A stretch of 64,000 nucleotides of DNA from Euglena gracilis (GCA_039621445.1 CP154957.1:43192212-43256211); one strand, 5' to 3'. Shown: positions 35,110 through 47,049, counted from the stretch's first letter. Made by a program: numbers and translations. The notes: a model not told the origin generated them from the sequence alone.

Positions 35110-35990
35110 TAGCGTCCGAAATTTTTGCCCATGGCTGACAAAAATATTTGCCCAATCCAGTCAAAATTTTCGCCCAGCGCCCACAAAAAATTTTGCCCGG
35201 AGCTGTCAAAATTTTTTGCACTGCGTCGCCAAAAATATTTGCACTTGCTCAAAAAATATTTGCCCTCCGTCATTTAATTTTTGCACAATGAAAAAAAAAC
35301 CTTTCAAATGCACCGGTGCTTGCAGATGAATTCTCAACGACGAATCCAGTGCATTTGTGATGTTCAAGATTTTTCACAACTCCAGAACCAAAAATTGGTA
35401 TTTGGAAATGTCCAAGAACTCCTGTCTTTGATTTTTCTCAATACCACGTGTTGGCGTTTGGAGTTTTATTGTCCATGTACAACGAATTGTATTCGAAAAA
35501 CGGCTCAAAACAGCTTGAAACGAACCAATGTAACTCATTTGTCAAAGGTTGGAATGAAATGGGACAAATTCTGAAGTCAATCGGCTTTTGCAGCATGACA
35601 TGTCCATGTCAAACCATTCATTTCCGCTTTCTGAACCATTCTGGTTGGTTTTGGGGGGTTCCAACAAAATCATTATTCAAGACGCAGCATTTTGGACGGA
35701 GATTGCGTTTTAAGACACAGACCTCCTGCCTGAAGTCCGGCGGCGTAGACGCAAACCCTGTCCTGAGTCCCAGCACCTAAGACGCGGACTCAGGGGCAAA
35801 AGTGCAAAACACCCGATCCGTGTGCAAAAATTTTCGGAACGTAGGCAAATATTTTTGAGATAAAGTGCCAAACATTTTTGAGATAACGTGCGAACAAATT
35901 TTTGAAAAGTGCAAACATTTTTGAGATAAAGTGCAAAAATATTGACCGAAAGTGCAAATAAATACGGTGTGGAGTGCAAAAGAATCGGGT
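35110..35990. mobile_element. Possible DNA-transposon-like element with inverted subterminal repeats
   Basis: At 35,115-35,290 a loose repeat of aaatatttgcac/aaaattttgccc occurs about six times. At 35,805-35,990 the complementary form (gtgcaaatattt, aagtgcaaacatttttgaga) occurs about seven times. The two clusters are inverted relative to each other around a 500-bp interior. The interior has a cctgagtcc...ggactcagg hairpin at its right edge (about 35,760-35,795). No transposase frame was recognised inside, so it would be non-autonomous. Confidence 0.45.
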
Positions 35991-36164
35991 GTTAGGTGTA
36001 ATGTATTATATGGCCTGGGGGCATGTACTTAGATCAGGGGGGTAGGGGACAGTTGTGAAGCACAAATTTGGAAGACGAAAAATTTACAGACAAACATAAG
36101 ATGGCGCTCACCCAGGCTTGAGGAGCGGAACAAAAAGGGGGAAAACATTTTGATGGAAAAATGA

Positions 36165-36320
36165 AAAAATAAAAAAAAATTGGTGATACATATGTGATAC
36201 ATTAAATTTTTTGGTGATGCATGTGATACATTAAAAAAATTTGTGATGCATATATGATACATTAATTTTTTAGGCTGTGATAAATGTGATACGTAAACTG
36301 TTTTTGGTGATACATACTAA
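36165..36320 (+). repeat. AT-rich tandem repeat of gtgatacat/ttaaatttttt units
   Basis: About four copies of a unit near 38 bp containing ggtgatacatatgtgatac and a t-run. They are diverged. Confidence 0.75.
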
Positions 36321-36364
36321 ATGGAGGTCTGTAGGGGAAAATCCTTGGATAATTGAGGAAGTGA

Positions 36365-36840
36365 GGTTAGGGCCAAACCCCCCCCAAAATAAGACCCGGG
36401 TCTTATTTTTGGGTCCGTTGCTGGAACCCTCCAGGGGGGGTCTTATTTTGGGGGGGGGGTCTTATTTTTGGATTTTTTCTTGACCGACCCGGGCCCGAAA
36501 AAAATATCATTTTTCAGGTTCCCAAAAAACACTAAAAAATTTCCTTCGGCGCTTCGCGCCATGTGTAAATTTGTGTAAGTTGACATTCAGCATGTTTTTT
36601 GCACTTCCAGGATATGAAATTTTTGAAATTTCATCATTTTGTGTGTGAAATTTGGGTTTTTGGCAATTTCTCAGGGAAAATTTTCACCGTCCCCGGCGCT
36701 TCGCGCCGTCAGGGGGGGCCTTATTTATGGGGGGGGTCTTATTTTTGGATTTGTGCTCGATCGGCCCAGGGGGGGGGGTCTTATTTTGGGGGGGTCTTAT
36801 TTTTTGGGGGGTCTTATTTTTGGTGGGGGTTTAGGAGTCA
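36365..36840 (+). repeat. G-tract element with TCTTATTTTTGGGG ends (inverted partner at 41,045-41,385)
   Basis: A perfect 24-bp palindrome, aaaataagaccc|gggtcttatttt, sits at 36,386-36,409. Multiple ggggtcttattttggggg words lie at both ends. The core carries two ggcgcttcgcgcc hairpins at 36,548 and 36,695. The core from about 36,510 to 36,760 recurs inverted at 41,120-41,385. Confidence 0.82.
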
Positions 36841-38222
36841 TCACTTGTTTTCGGCCTAAATTATAGATTAGTGTTAGGTGTACAAATTAGGCCTAGAATT
36901 AAGCCTAACTCCTAACCCTATTCCATCAAATACACAAAAAATTTGGACCCCCTTGATTGAACTAGATGCCCCCCTCCGGGGGGGGGCATATAGTTAGGAG
37001 CTGCCTTGTACATTTCCTAAATTTAGATTTTGAAAAAAAAATTATCTAAAATATTCTTTCATGATATATTCACTGGAAATTTCACTGCTCGAAATTTTTG
37101 TTTGGAATGAAAAGAGGAGGCAGGTCTCTCACACTCTCTGCCTGTGAGAGGCAGGCCTCTCACACAGATGACTTTGATACACTGTTTACAAACCAAAAAA
37201 AAATAAATCAAACTCTTTCTATTATTATTATATTGTACAATACTTTATTATATTATTTACATTATGTCATTATTATTGTTTTTTGTTATTTTAAATATGC
37301 CAATAATTTTTTTTTCACCAAACACTCTGAAGCATAACACAGCTCATGCAAAAAAAATGATGGCAAACAAAAAAAAGAAAATATAGATGCTTTCCTATTC
37401 CTTTTGTTTCTGGCCAGATTTTGTCCATGACAAAAAGGATGGTGTGGCCCCAGTTTGTGGTTTAGAACTGTGTATCACAGCGAAAGCTTGGGAAGCCTTT
37501 GCACATGACTGGTGTTAGTTGTGATCTTTGTCTTTCAAAGAGAATGGAGAAAATACAGAGAATGAAAATGAGGCTTCGGTTCCGTTTGGCATTGATCGAA
37601 AACATAAAGAATTTAACAGGAACATTTTTGCCGAATCAATGTGGTTCTGAGGAAAAATTTTTTGGACGAAATACAGTGTCAAAATATTTTCAAATCTTCT
37701 GATGATTGCATCTTCTCATGCTACTTTGGCTGCGAGAAAACAACAAAAACAAAAAAATGCAGCAGCGACACACACAGCATTTTCCTTCGTCTTCGTCACA
37801 TCAGGTGAATCTGGAGGTTTCGTTTCCACAGAGGCCTGAAGCGGTCAATTGATCAGAATGCAGACGCACAATCGTTTTGGGCATAACATAATAAACCTCC
37901 CGAGGCAACACCCCCCTTTGGCTGATCGAGCAAAGACACAAAAAAAGAAGACCCCCTGAAACACTCCCCTGCCCGTGCCATGGGGTCTGGGTCGAAAATT
38001 TTGCCAAAATTGGGAGGAAATGCAAACAGATGCAAAAAAAGCACTTGTGTGCTTGTTATATGAACTATTCGTGGGAACAAACTCATTGTTACTTCAATTT
38101 TCAACTTCAGCAGAAGAATGTGGAAAGGGAAAAAATATGGGAAAGTGTGGAAAAATGCGAAGATATCAGAAAAATTGAAGGAAAAATGCGGATGTCAATT
38201 TCTTCCCCTGTACATGTGCGTA
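36841..38222. other. No gene recognised; AT-rich DNA
   Basis: AT-rich, with T/A runs around 37,190-37,320. Short frames on both strands lack motifs and splice support. Confidence 0.4.
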
Positions 38223-39064
38223 CATGATGCAGGGATCCTCACACGTCCGTGCTGGCTGAGGCCAAAATGTATCCGTGATTTTCCGTGATTTTCCGTGATT
38301 TTCCGTGATTTTCCGTGAATTTCCTGTTTCCGAAAATTGACCTAGGTCAAAGGCCACATTCCATTCTGCACTGGAGCCATATTTGGGCGGTTGTGGCAGC
38401 AGATTGTTTCTCCATAATATAGTCCTGGAGATCCCCCAGTTCCTATTCACACCTGTATATGAAAATAAAAAACGTACAGGAGGGGAAAAAAAACCTTTTG
38501 TCCATGAATTTTTTTCTTGATTGCCCCTAAATGGGTTGCCAAAACCCTGTCAGCAGACCGATATAGCGATTGACCCTTCCGCATGCAGCCTGGGTGGGAA
38601 GGTGGAAGGTCATAAAACCCAGACGCCCTCAACTTGTGTGTATTGTTGGAGAACACCTCTGATGCTTTCGAGGTCCAATTTTGTGACCGGGAGACCAGAA
38701 TGGAGGAAAACGGCCACAAAATCATCTGTGATTGTCTGGGTGAGGTTTTGCTTCTTCACCAACTCCCAAAAATCCAACTGCTTCAGTGGGGTGTCCTGGC
38801 TAGGAAAAAAATTACAAAAAAAATGAATTGGGCGACATTATCTGTTTGGAAAGGCAGAGAATAAGCAAAGCATCCCATCAAAATTTGTCTGCACAAACAA
38901 AATACATTCAAAAAAAGACCAAAAACTTTTTTTCGAACCCTCCTCCTCATCCGTGAATTTCCGTGATCTTCCGTGATTTCCGTGAAAATGGCCTTCCGCC
39001 CATTTCCGTGATCCTCCTGAATTTTTTTTCCTGACGTGTGAGATGTGAGGATCCCTGCATGATG
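38223..39064. mobile_element. Segment bounded by perfect 21-bp inverted repeats
   Basis: catgatgcagggatcctcaca at 38,223-38,243 is exactly complementary to 39,044-39,064. Just inside each end lies a short tandem block of ccgtgatttt-type decamers (38,270-38,325 and 38,950-39,015), in the same orientation at both ends. The segment encloses the candidate exon at 38,634-38,795. It is either a mobile element that captured or inserted around an exon, or two separate insertions in the flanking introns. Confidence 0.6.
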
Positions 39065-40556
39065 TGATTACGTCTGTCGGACCGGACCCCCCAATCTCTA
39101 AACTAAACCCCAGAAAATGATGTAAGCCCCGCATGGCCAAAAAAAATAAGGGCAAAATTTTTCATAGCCCCATTTCTTTTCTCTAACGTTTTTTTACCAA
39201 AAAAATTCTTTCGTGCTCGATACTTTCGGCTCCTCCAAATTTAATCAGTTGTTTCCCTTGAGTTCTGGTGGGAATTAACTTCTAAATTAAAATTAAGAAA
39301 TAAAAATAAAAATAATCAATTAATTTTTCATTTGGACCAGTCATGAGACCAAAATTTTTGCCAAATATTTTTTCTTCGTTTTTTTTTGGGCCAGCAAATT
39401 GCACATTTTTGGGATCATCGTGTTCTAAGAATTAGAAAAACCATTTATTTTGATTTTTTGTCAGAAAAAAAATGCATGACGGATTAAAACATCCACCAAT
39501 GTTGCAAAATGCAAAAAGTACTCCAGGAGATGAATTTTTTATGAGTCCCTTCCAGCAGCAATATGTGTGTTCCAAAATTTTTCCGAAGCCATCCAATATA
39601 AATTCCCCTCCTATTGCACATGGGGTGATTGCAAAAATTCTTTATAACAGGCCAGCCCTGCACTGGATTGGACTCCCAATGACAGCCAGAAAACCACCAG
39701 CTGGCGCTTTTCGGGAACTGTTCAGAAAAGCCCGATGAGTGGGGCGGGTGGTGCTCGAGGAATAATGACGATTTTTTTTTGAAACGGCACAAAACCGCTC
39801 CTGGAGGGTTTTATTTCTTGCAGTTTTCTTCCGAACTTCCACCGCCCGTGCAAATAATGGTGACATTGTGAAATTAATTTAGCCTATGGAATGTGATTTA
39901 CAACAACAGGATGGTGAATTCCCAAAAAATTGATCCAAATTCAAAATGGTCGTCCGTTCTATTCTGGCATACAGAGAGTTATCATGCAATATTTTTGATC
40001 TCAAACAAAAATGTCCTCTTGTTATTCATTTCATACTCGTGTTCCCATGCCCTGCGAGTGTAAGTCGCATTAATAACATACAAATTACAGTGGGTAGGCG
40101 CCGGATTCACACACAAAAGCCCCCTGCCCTTGTAATTCGTGTTAAGGAAACTCAAATTACAGGGAAGGCACTTCATGCAAAATTAGGTTGATTTTTTTAA
40201 ATTGTGCAAATGAACATCTTTGCTCAAAGCCAAAAAAGCATGAAGGCACCAAAGCGTTGTGTGGGGACCTTTGGACCTTTGGAGGGGCGCCACAAGCGCC
40301 CTCCCCAAAAATGACCCCAATGACTTGACCTGAAAGTCATCCCGCGGGACATTTTTATCGGTGCAGTTGACAAAATTTCCGGGTTCTGGGGAGCCAGAAC
40401 ACCATAGAACATTAAAGATAAGACTGGCCCGGAACACAAAAAAGAGTGTTGTGCAGCGTAAATGGATTTCGTGAATATTGATGGACATCGGAAAAAAAAG
40501 ACCTTTCGATCGAAGAGCGAATTGGTATAGGAACGATGGACACAGATGGAGATATA
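38634..40556 (-). CDS. Partial multi-exon gene, product unknown
   Basis: Three minus-strand exons have matching phases: 40,556-40,503, 40,423-40,330 and 38,795-38,634. Intron 1 is 79 nt, gtctttttttt...gggccag. Joining exons 1 and 2 gives an open frame running ...IRSSIESLIFNVLWCSG... and ending VPRDDFQ at a donor. Exon 3 starts after a tttttttcctagccag acceptor and is exactly 54 codons (DTPLKQLDFWELVKK ... IRGVLQQYTQ) before AA|GTTGAG. The third exon is charged and helical in character; I do not recognise a family. No start or stop was found, so both ends are missing. The 1.5-kb intron between exons 2 and 3 is a guess based on phase and could hide other exons. Exon 3 lies inside the 21-bp inverted-repeat segment. 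Confidence 0.55.
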
Positions 40557-41044
40557 CTCGCAATCCGTCGGAATTTGGCCACCCACCCAAAATAGATTTT
40601 TTTGATTAATGCGCAATTAAATTAAATTGCTAATTTAAATGAAGCAATGGTTAAGACACTCTTTCGTGCCGCTTGTGTTGCTCCTGCTTTGGTTTCCTAT
40701 GAAGGGATGTTTCATTTTGGCCACTGGTTCTGGGAGGCCTGCATGGTTCATCATGCTTCCAGAACCACGCACCAAAAATGTCAAAAAAAACACACACCAA
40801 TTTATTCTCATCTGTTCACAAACAGCCAATTTCATTGTCCCATATGGCTCCACAAACGAATTTGGACTTCAACGAATTTTCACCTTTTTTCGACATTTTG
40901 GTCTCTGTTTCTTAAATTTTTGTTCAAGACAGAACTGGCATCTGTGATTCCCTTTCTGGCAAAGAAGCAAACCAGCGTATAAACCGGGGGGCAACGCCAG
41001 GTTTGTCCTGACAAAAACTCACAAAAAATATGTGGGTGATGGAA

Positions 41045-41385
41045 ACTAACCCCCCCCCAAAAAAAGACCCCCCGCCAAATAAGACCCCCCCAAAAAATAA
41101 CAGCCCCCCTGGGTCGATCGAGCACAAATCCCAATCAAAAAGCCCCCCCCCATAAATAAGGCCCCCCCCCCTGACGGCGCGAAGCGCCGGGGACGGCGAA
41201 AATTTTCCCTGAGAAAATTGCCAAAAAACCCAAATTTCACACACAAAATGAGAATAAATTCTCAAAAAAAATTCAGATTCTTGAAGTGCAAAAAAACATG
41301 CTAAATGTCAACTTACACACAAATTTACACACGGCGCGAAGCGCCGAAGGAATTTTTTAGTGTTTTGGGAACCTGAAAAATGATG
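41045..41385 (-). repeat. Inverted partner of the 36,510-36,840 element
   Basis: Contains aaataagaccccccc words, two ggcgcgaagcgcc hairpins (41,176 and 41,333), and the same core (caaatttcacacacaaaatg, aaatgtcaacttacacacaa) in reverse complement. Confidence 0.85.
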
Positions 41386-43415
41386 TCCCTAATTCCTAAG
41401 ATTAATGAAATCAGATGATAAGAACATCATGGCCTTAACACATTACATGGTGGAGTAAGAGTAAGTGGTATTATAGCAAACGGACCGAAGACCGAAGGTG
41501 CCCTTAGTTTTGGGGGGGAGGGGGACGAGCCGGGGGGGGGGGTTTTAAGGTCAATCCGGCAACAATTTTACTGTAAATTGACAAAATTTTGGGTCTCGGG
41601 GAAAATCGGGGCCAAAATGAGGATCTCTCATTGTCAAAAAATTTTCAGAAAAAAAGGTTGGGCCGGGTGCCGGTACGCGTGTCTCTGAATGACCATTCTT
41701 TTTTTGCCGTGCGCTCCGTCTCACCGCCGGGGCCATGCACCCCTCGCGGCCCACAACGATAAAAAAACGAAAAACTAACCAAAAAAACACTGCTACACGC
41801 CATAGGAATCCGCGGGGGGGGGAAATCAGCAACATAGGACAAACTGGGGGGGGTAAGCACAACAGAATACAAACTTCGCCCAAATTTGAAAACAAAACTC
41901 CTTTTAGTAAAGAGAAAAGGGGAAACTAGTACGCGGGGGGCAGCACAACAGAAACGCAAATTTTCGCCCAACTTGAAAAAAAACTCCGCCCTGCCAGGGG
42001 ACAACCCCCTACCAAACCCCTGGTGGGTACCCCTCCTTACGTCCGAACCCTGGGGTAGGGCGAGTTTTCGATACAGAGGGCTCCGGGGGGGGGGGGGGGG
42101 CAATGGTTTCGGGGGGGGGGGGGGGGGAGCACAAGCACACACCTCGGAAGGAAAAAATTGGCTTGGTGGGCAGGCACCGGGACCAAAAAACCGACCGCCC
42201 TCCCTCTGGGTGCACCCCAAGACAAGGCAAAACCCCCTCCCCCATGGTTTGATAAAAAGAATCCTGGGGCTGCCTCACCCCCTGAGGTGCAACCTTTTCC
42301 AAAAAAAAAGAAGCCTGGTCCACCACACCCACCCAACCCGTGGGGGGGGAGAAAAATTGGGCCGTCGAGGGCATTTCCGAAAAAGCACCGGAACCCAAAC
42401 CCAAGCCCCCAGCCCAGAACCCCCCCATGGGGGGTCCGGCCCCGGATTTTTTGCCTAGCCCCCCGGTCCCTGGGACACTCTCTCGGCTTGATGTGCTCCC
42501 TTGATTGCATTGCTTCCCAATCGCTGGTTTTTATTAGGAAGTCCACCCCCCCCACAAAAAAACCCTCACACCCCACCTCCCCTCACAGTTTGGCTTTTTT
42601 TCGATATTAAAAATCTACTCCGGCACATTCGGGCGCTTTCTTAAGGAACCCCGATCGAGGGATGGCGGTGGGCTCCTTTTACGCGCCTTTTCCAGGAAAG
42701 CCCCCCACTCTACATACCTTGTCTTCGGGCGCCCCGTGCCTCGCGGCTGCCGCGGGTCCTCGCGCTACTTTAGCGCGGGATGGAGAAGTGATTGCCAGAC
42801 TCGCTCCGTCGCAGGTCCCCAGCGCACACAAAAAAAACACTTCCCCCCTGGCCTAGACCACTAAAGTCGACTCAGCCAGCGTTACAATTTTGCTTCTCTG
42901 ACTCCGGTTGTGAACAGTTCGCGTTCGCTGGTAACTTCCTCTTTGTATTCACGTAAGTCCACACACCTCCTCAACTGCTTGTTTCCTTCTACTCTGTTAT
43001 CCTATTACCTCATAATTCAGACCAGGAAGAGGCTTGCACAAACGCTCGCACGATTGTGTTCTCGCCCTCAAGGCGCAGAATCTTCTTCTGCTGACGAACT
43101 GGCAACCAGGATTTGCCTATCCCAACGGCACACTGGGGACAACTCTCTCGGCTTTGCAACCCATGTGCTCCCTTGATTTGCATTGCTTCCAATTCGTCTG
43201 CGTTTTATTAGTAAGGTTTGATTTTTCAGTTTTCGTTTTTCACCAGTTTTATTTTTTTTTCATGGGACAGAGTACCACGCCAAAACCGCATCAGGGCGTT
43301 GCTTAAGACCACAGAGCTTAAAGGACCCCCAGAGGGGGGGTTCTTAAGGCAATAAGGAGATTATTGGGCTGACTTAAAAAAAAAAACTGATCCCCCATGG
43401 GCCTGACCTGGAGTC
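41386..43415. other. No gene recognised; G-tract-rich DNA with local duplications
   Basis: A 45-bp segment (cacaacagaa ... cgcccaa ... ttgaaaa) occurs at about 41,858 and again at 41,945. A roughly 65-bp segment with ctctcggct, tgtgctcccttgatt and cattgcttcc occurs at about 42,475 and 43,140. Long G-tracts sit at 42,085-42,130. Overlapping proline/glycine-rich frames are composition artefacts. Confidence 0.5.
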
Positions 43416-43419
43416 GAAC

Positions 43420-43625
43420 CGGATAAAAAAAATAGAAAGTGGAAAAATGTTGAAAATACAGTCTGCAAAGACCATGTTTTTTGACCAGGGTTTTTGGGGG
43501 GAGGGGGTCCCCCCACCCACCTCCTACCACCCTTGGGGGGGGGGCTCGGGGCGGACCACCCACCCTACCCTCGGTCTCCCGGGGGGGGGGGGGGTCCAAG
43601 GCTAAAAAAAAAACTCGTCCATGGG
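43420..43625 (+). repeat. Direct duplication pair, copy 1 (G/C-tract rich)
   Basis: Contains tctgcaaagaccatgttt, accaggg, ggagggggtcccccc, acccaccctaccctc, G-tract and aaggctaaaaaaaaaa. All recur in this order at 44,063-44,290. Confidence 0.92.
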
Positions 43626-44062
43626 GGTACTGGCGAAAACGGCCCCGCTGGTTTGCTGGCCCCCCAGGGGGTGATGGGGTGCCACAACTCTTCTGAGCCA
43701 ACAACCTGCACACAAATTTGTGGAAGGGCTGTACCGGGAAGGTTGGTGGGGGGGGCACCCCCCCACCCAGGTAGGTTGGGGTGGGCACCACGCACAGCAC
43801 AAAGAAAAATCCTTTGGCGCCTTCGGGGACAAAAGAAAATTTTGAGCAAACGGTCGCCCACCAGGGGACGGAAATACGTGAAGGGGAGGGGTGACGGACA
43901 CCGCCCACCCAGGGTGGGGGGTGACCCCCCTCCCACCCACCCCCCCATTGGGGTTTCGGGGTTCCCATACAGCCCTGCCTATAGGGGGTCTTGAGTTGGA
44001 AAAAAACCTGCACCCAGAGGAAGCCTACATTTGGGGGAACCTTCCATTTGGAAATTATTTTT

Positions 44063-44290
44063 TTTAGGGGATATGACAGAAACAAGGTGGAAGGGAAAAT
44101 GGCAATACAGGTCTGCAAAGACCATGTTTGTTTGGGACCAGGGGTTTTTTGGGGGGGGAGGGGGTCCCCCCCACCCACCCCCTACCCCCTTGGGGGGGGG
44201 GCTTCGGCCGTCGGACCCACCCACCCTACCCTCCCGGGGGGGGGGGGGTGGGGTGGTCAAGGCTAAAAAAAAAATCCTGTTTGGGACGAT
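44063..44290 (+). repeat. Direct duplication pair, copy 2
   Basis: Same landmarks as 43,420-43,625, about 650 bp downstream. It lies immediately 3' of the last UBE2J exon on the minus strand. Confidence 0.92.
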
Positions 44291-44389
44291 ACACACCGGG
44301 CTTGCATTCATCAGCATGATGTCATCGGTGATGGGGATCTTTCAAATTGGGCAGATGAAAATCAATGGCTTTCCTCCCCTTGCCAGTTG

Positions 44390-46688
44390 TTCCTCTTTTC
44401 TTTGGAATATCGATGGCCACCGATGTGGCATTTGTTTGCCCGGGGTGGACATAAATTCCCGCAAGGCATGTAAGACAGTTCTTGACTGCAGATGAACATA
44501 CAACTCAAATGGAATACCATGGCCCCAAGGCAAACAAATCTCCTACACTCTGAAAGCTGTATAACGTGGGGAGGGTCTGCAGGAGCCCAGTTTGGAACTG
44601 CAAACTGAAAGCAAAATGCAGAAAAAAAAAAAACATTTCTCCCAATGCCAGTGAAGAAAGGAGGCCATCATAAAGTCCCACCTCCAAGCCGAAATATAGG
44701 GGAAAAGACCATGAACTTTTTTGTATCCTTTGCGCACACATTACAAGAAAGGAACGCTCGCATTTGGAGTTGGCAGAAAAATTTCGAAATGGACAAGGGA
44801 CGTGGTAATGCATGGGCAGATTCTGGTTGGGGAAGGTTGTGGAATGGTGTTGAGAAAAATATTAAGACCAAACATGCGTCCAAAAGGAGAAAATTTCCCG
44901 ACACCAAATTTCTTAAAAGGATTGAAAATTCTGGCCGAAAGAATCATTTCTGTTCAGTTCATTATTGACTCGGCAAACTTTTAAGGTGAATGCTAAAAAT
45001 CTGCCAAATGATAATGGCAAACCTGTGGGAAAATGACTTCTGGTTTGTTGGAAGCTTCGAAAATGGCAGGAAAGAACTATTAATCTACGGAATCATCAAT
45101 AGTTCTGAACGTTGATGGAAATATTCCAATTATCGATTTGCTGTAAAACCTCAGTGGTGATCCTTCCCTCCACACCCAAAAATTTCGATTTCCTACTCAA
45201 ATTGACAGTGTGGACAATTAATTTTCGCTTTCTGAAACAATAGACAAAAAGAGGGCTATTTGACCTTTCAATCATCCTGTATTGTGAATGTGTTGATCGT
45301 GGAGCCAACAAATGACATGAGAATAGGAGATTATAGATTACCATAGATTATAGATTATGCTGGAATGTGATCTTGTTACACAAGCTTTTGGGCCACTCCC
45401 CCTGCAGAAACTAAATACAAGACCTGACCCATATTATTCTGCAGGCCCGCAATGGTCACACTTGGTCATTGGCAATAACAAATCATAATAAAACAATCAT
45501 CTGAATCGCTGCGTGAGGTTGGAAGATAATCAAAATTGAGAAACAATGATATAGTAGATTTTTTCCCGGAAAAAGTTACCTGCCACCAGCGAACGATAAT
45601 TTGCCAACCACACTGTACCTTTCTTTTGCCTCACTGCCATATCATTTCGAAAACCTCAATGGCACAAATGGCATACTTCCCCATGTTGGGTGCCAATTCT
45701 CTGGATGATAGGAAGATATTGATAAACAGATCTTTTTGTTCAATTCAAAGCGGCCATTGGGCTGAACAGAATAGATACAAGATGCAACAAAAAGCGGAAG
45801 CGCACCGTCAGAAGCTCGATGTCAGGTGGAAAGAAAGGGTAATTGGATTGCAAAATTATTCTTCCGCGATAGAACCCATTGGCGTACTCCGTGTCGTCAG
45901 GGCCTCTCAAAGTGAAAAGCCACTCAAAAACGTTGTCCTGTGGAAGAGAAAATATAAATGTGATACCATTGAAATCCAAATGGGAGAAAAACGGGGGGAA
46001 ATAGAGAGGATAAAAAATTTTTTTCTGGCTGGATGCCCCATTCCTATTGTTCAATTGGTTTCAACCATCCAAGACTTCAATCAACCGTTGTTGCAGTCAA
46101 TCGCAAAATCCTTCCAGATCCCCCACCAGGAATTTGACACAAAATCCGCATAATCCCCCCCTCAGATGCCTTGAGCTCGAACGTCGTGGCTGTTTTGCCA
46201 CCTTTCGGGACAAAAAAAAATGCCAATTTATCCTGAAATATTTTTTTGCACACAATAACCACTCATCTTGGCAGGAGGGTCCTTTAAAAAAAAAGTCACT
46301 TTTGGGGGAAATGGGCATTTTGACGGCATTTCTGCAGGGGGCCCATTTTCTGACGCAAAAAAAATCCAAATAATACCCCCCCCCCCGAGATTTTAACCGA
46401 GTGTCCGAATAATAGCCCCATGGGGCTATTATTACGGGGGGGGGTAAATGAGATCATCAGTGAACATGTACCAACAGAGACATCGACAGACATATACTGA
46501 TCCACACAAAAACACCACACACACAGAGTGAGAGGGGGGGGGAAGAGGCCTTTTTAGCATACCTCCAAAGGACGGGCAACAAACTCTCTGCAAGGATTAA
46601 GGTCCATCTCTTTGGCTTCTTTCAATATCCGCTTCACTGCTGGGTTGCCTGCATTCCAGTTGCCATTGGCTCCTCTCCCACTGTTCAT
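44390..46688 (-). CDS. UBE2J-like: Ubiquitin-conjugating enzyme E2, UBE2J/UBC6 family
   Basis: E2 enzyme that takes ubiquitin on a catalytic Cys from E1. UBE2J/UBC6 members act at the ER membrane in ER-associated degradation. Exon 1 is 46,688-46,563, from ATG, 42 codons: WNAGNPAVKRILKEAKEM ... FVARPLE, donor GAG|GTATGC. Exon 2 is 45,937-45,806, 44 codons: DNVFEWLFTLRGPDDTEY ... YPFFPPDIELLT. Intron 2 is only 44 nt. Exon 3 is 45,761-45,677: PNGRFELNKKICLSISSY then HPENWHPTWG. The Cys of KKICLSIS aligns with the family active site, and TPNGRF replaces HPN as is normal in this family. Exon 4 starts at 44,485 (RTVLHALREFMSTPG). Its junction is problematic: a strict GT-AG join puts it out of frame by one. 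That could be a base error, an unusual splice site, or decay. The frame stops at 44,342; its 3' part is uncertain, and no C-terminal membrane anchor was found. Confidence 0.9.
44500..44985. other. Unresolved open stretches inside UBE2J intron 3
   Basis: Frames on both strands are unusually open here. On plus one reads RKISKWTRDVVMHGQIL; on minus one reads AVPNWAPADPPHV after a ttgctttcag acceptor. This could hold an alternative or nested exon, but I cannot choose a strand or frame. Confidence 0.2.
46370..46445. repeat. Palindromic G-tract element
   Basis: A perfect 26-bp palindrome, aataatagcccca|tggggctattatt, lies at 46,408-46,433, flanked by a C10 tract on one side and a G9 tract on the other. 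It falls inside UBE2J intron 1. Confidence 0.9.
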
Positions 46689-47049
46689 ACTTCAACAACG
46701 AAGAAAATATCACTGAAAGGAAAAGGAAGACAACGGGTGCACTTGGCAATTAAACCAGCTTGCCAGCATTCACTAACAAATGGAGACAATTTCAATAAAT
46801 ACTTTGCATGTGGCCCCTGGCTGTGCTCATTTGTGCACAGGGACCAAAATTTGTTCCTGAAGTCAAAATATATGGTGTTGCGCAGAGGTCGGTCTCACCT
46901 GACCCAAAGCATTCCATCAACATCCCAAGTTCCAAGTTGATGAAGCATTGTTGGACGGTTCCTAAACCCACACTCTGCACTGTGCTGACAATCAAAATCT
47001 TTGCGCTTCCATCTGCATTGTCGGGCAACCTAACACATCTTGAGGCATT

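Noticed and set aside
39470-39870. Possible exon on either strand (plus: SPALDWTPNDSQKTTSWRF; minus: AVEVRKKTARNKTLQERF)
   Set aside because: Open in competing frames on both strands with acceptor-like sites on both. I could not choose, so it is not annotated.
40635-40982. Open frames on both strands, one with a signal-peptide-like start (MKQWLRHSFVPLVLLLLW)
   Set aside because: Three frames are open at once and no splice site or family supports any one of them.
43400-43430. ggttcgactcc on the minus strand as part of a tRNA gene
   Set aside because: Matches a tRNA B-box, but no A-box, acceptor stem or cloverleaf can be built around it.
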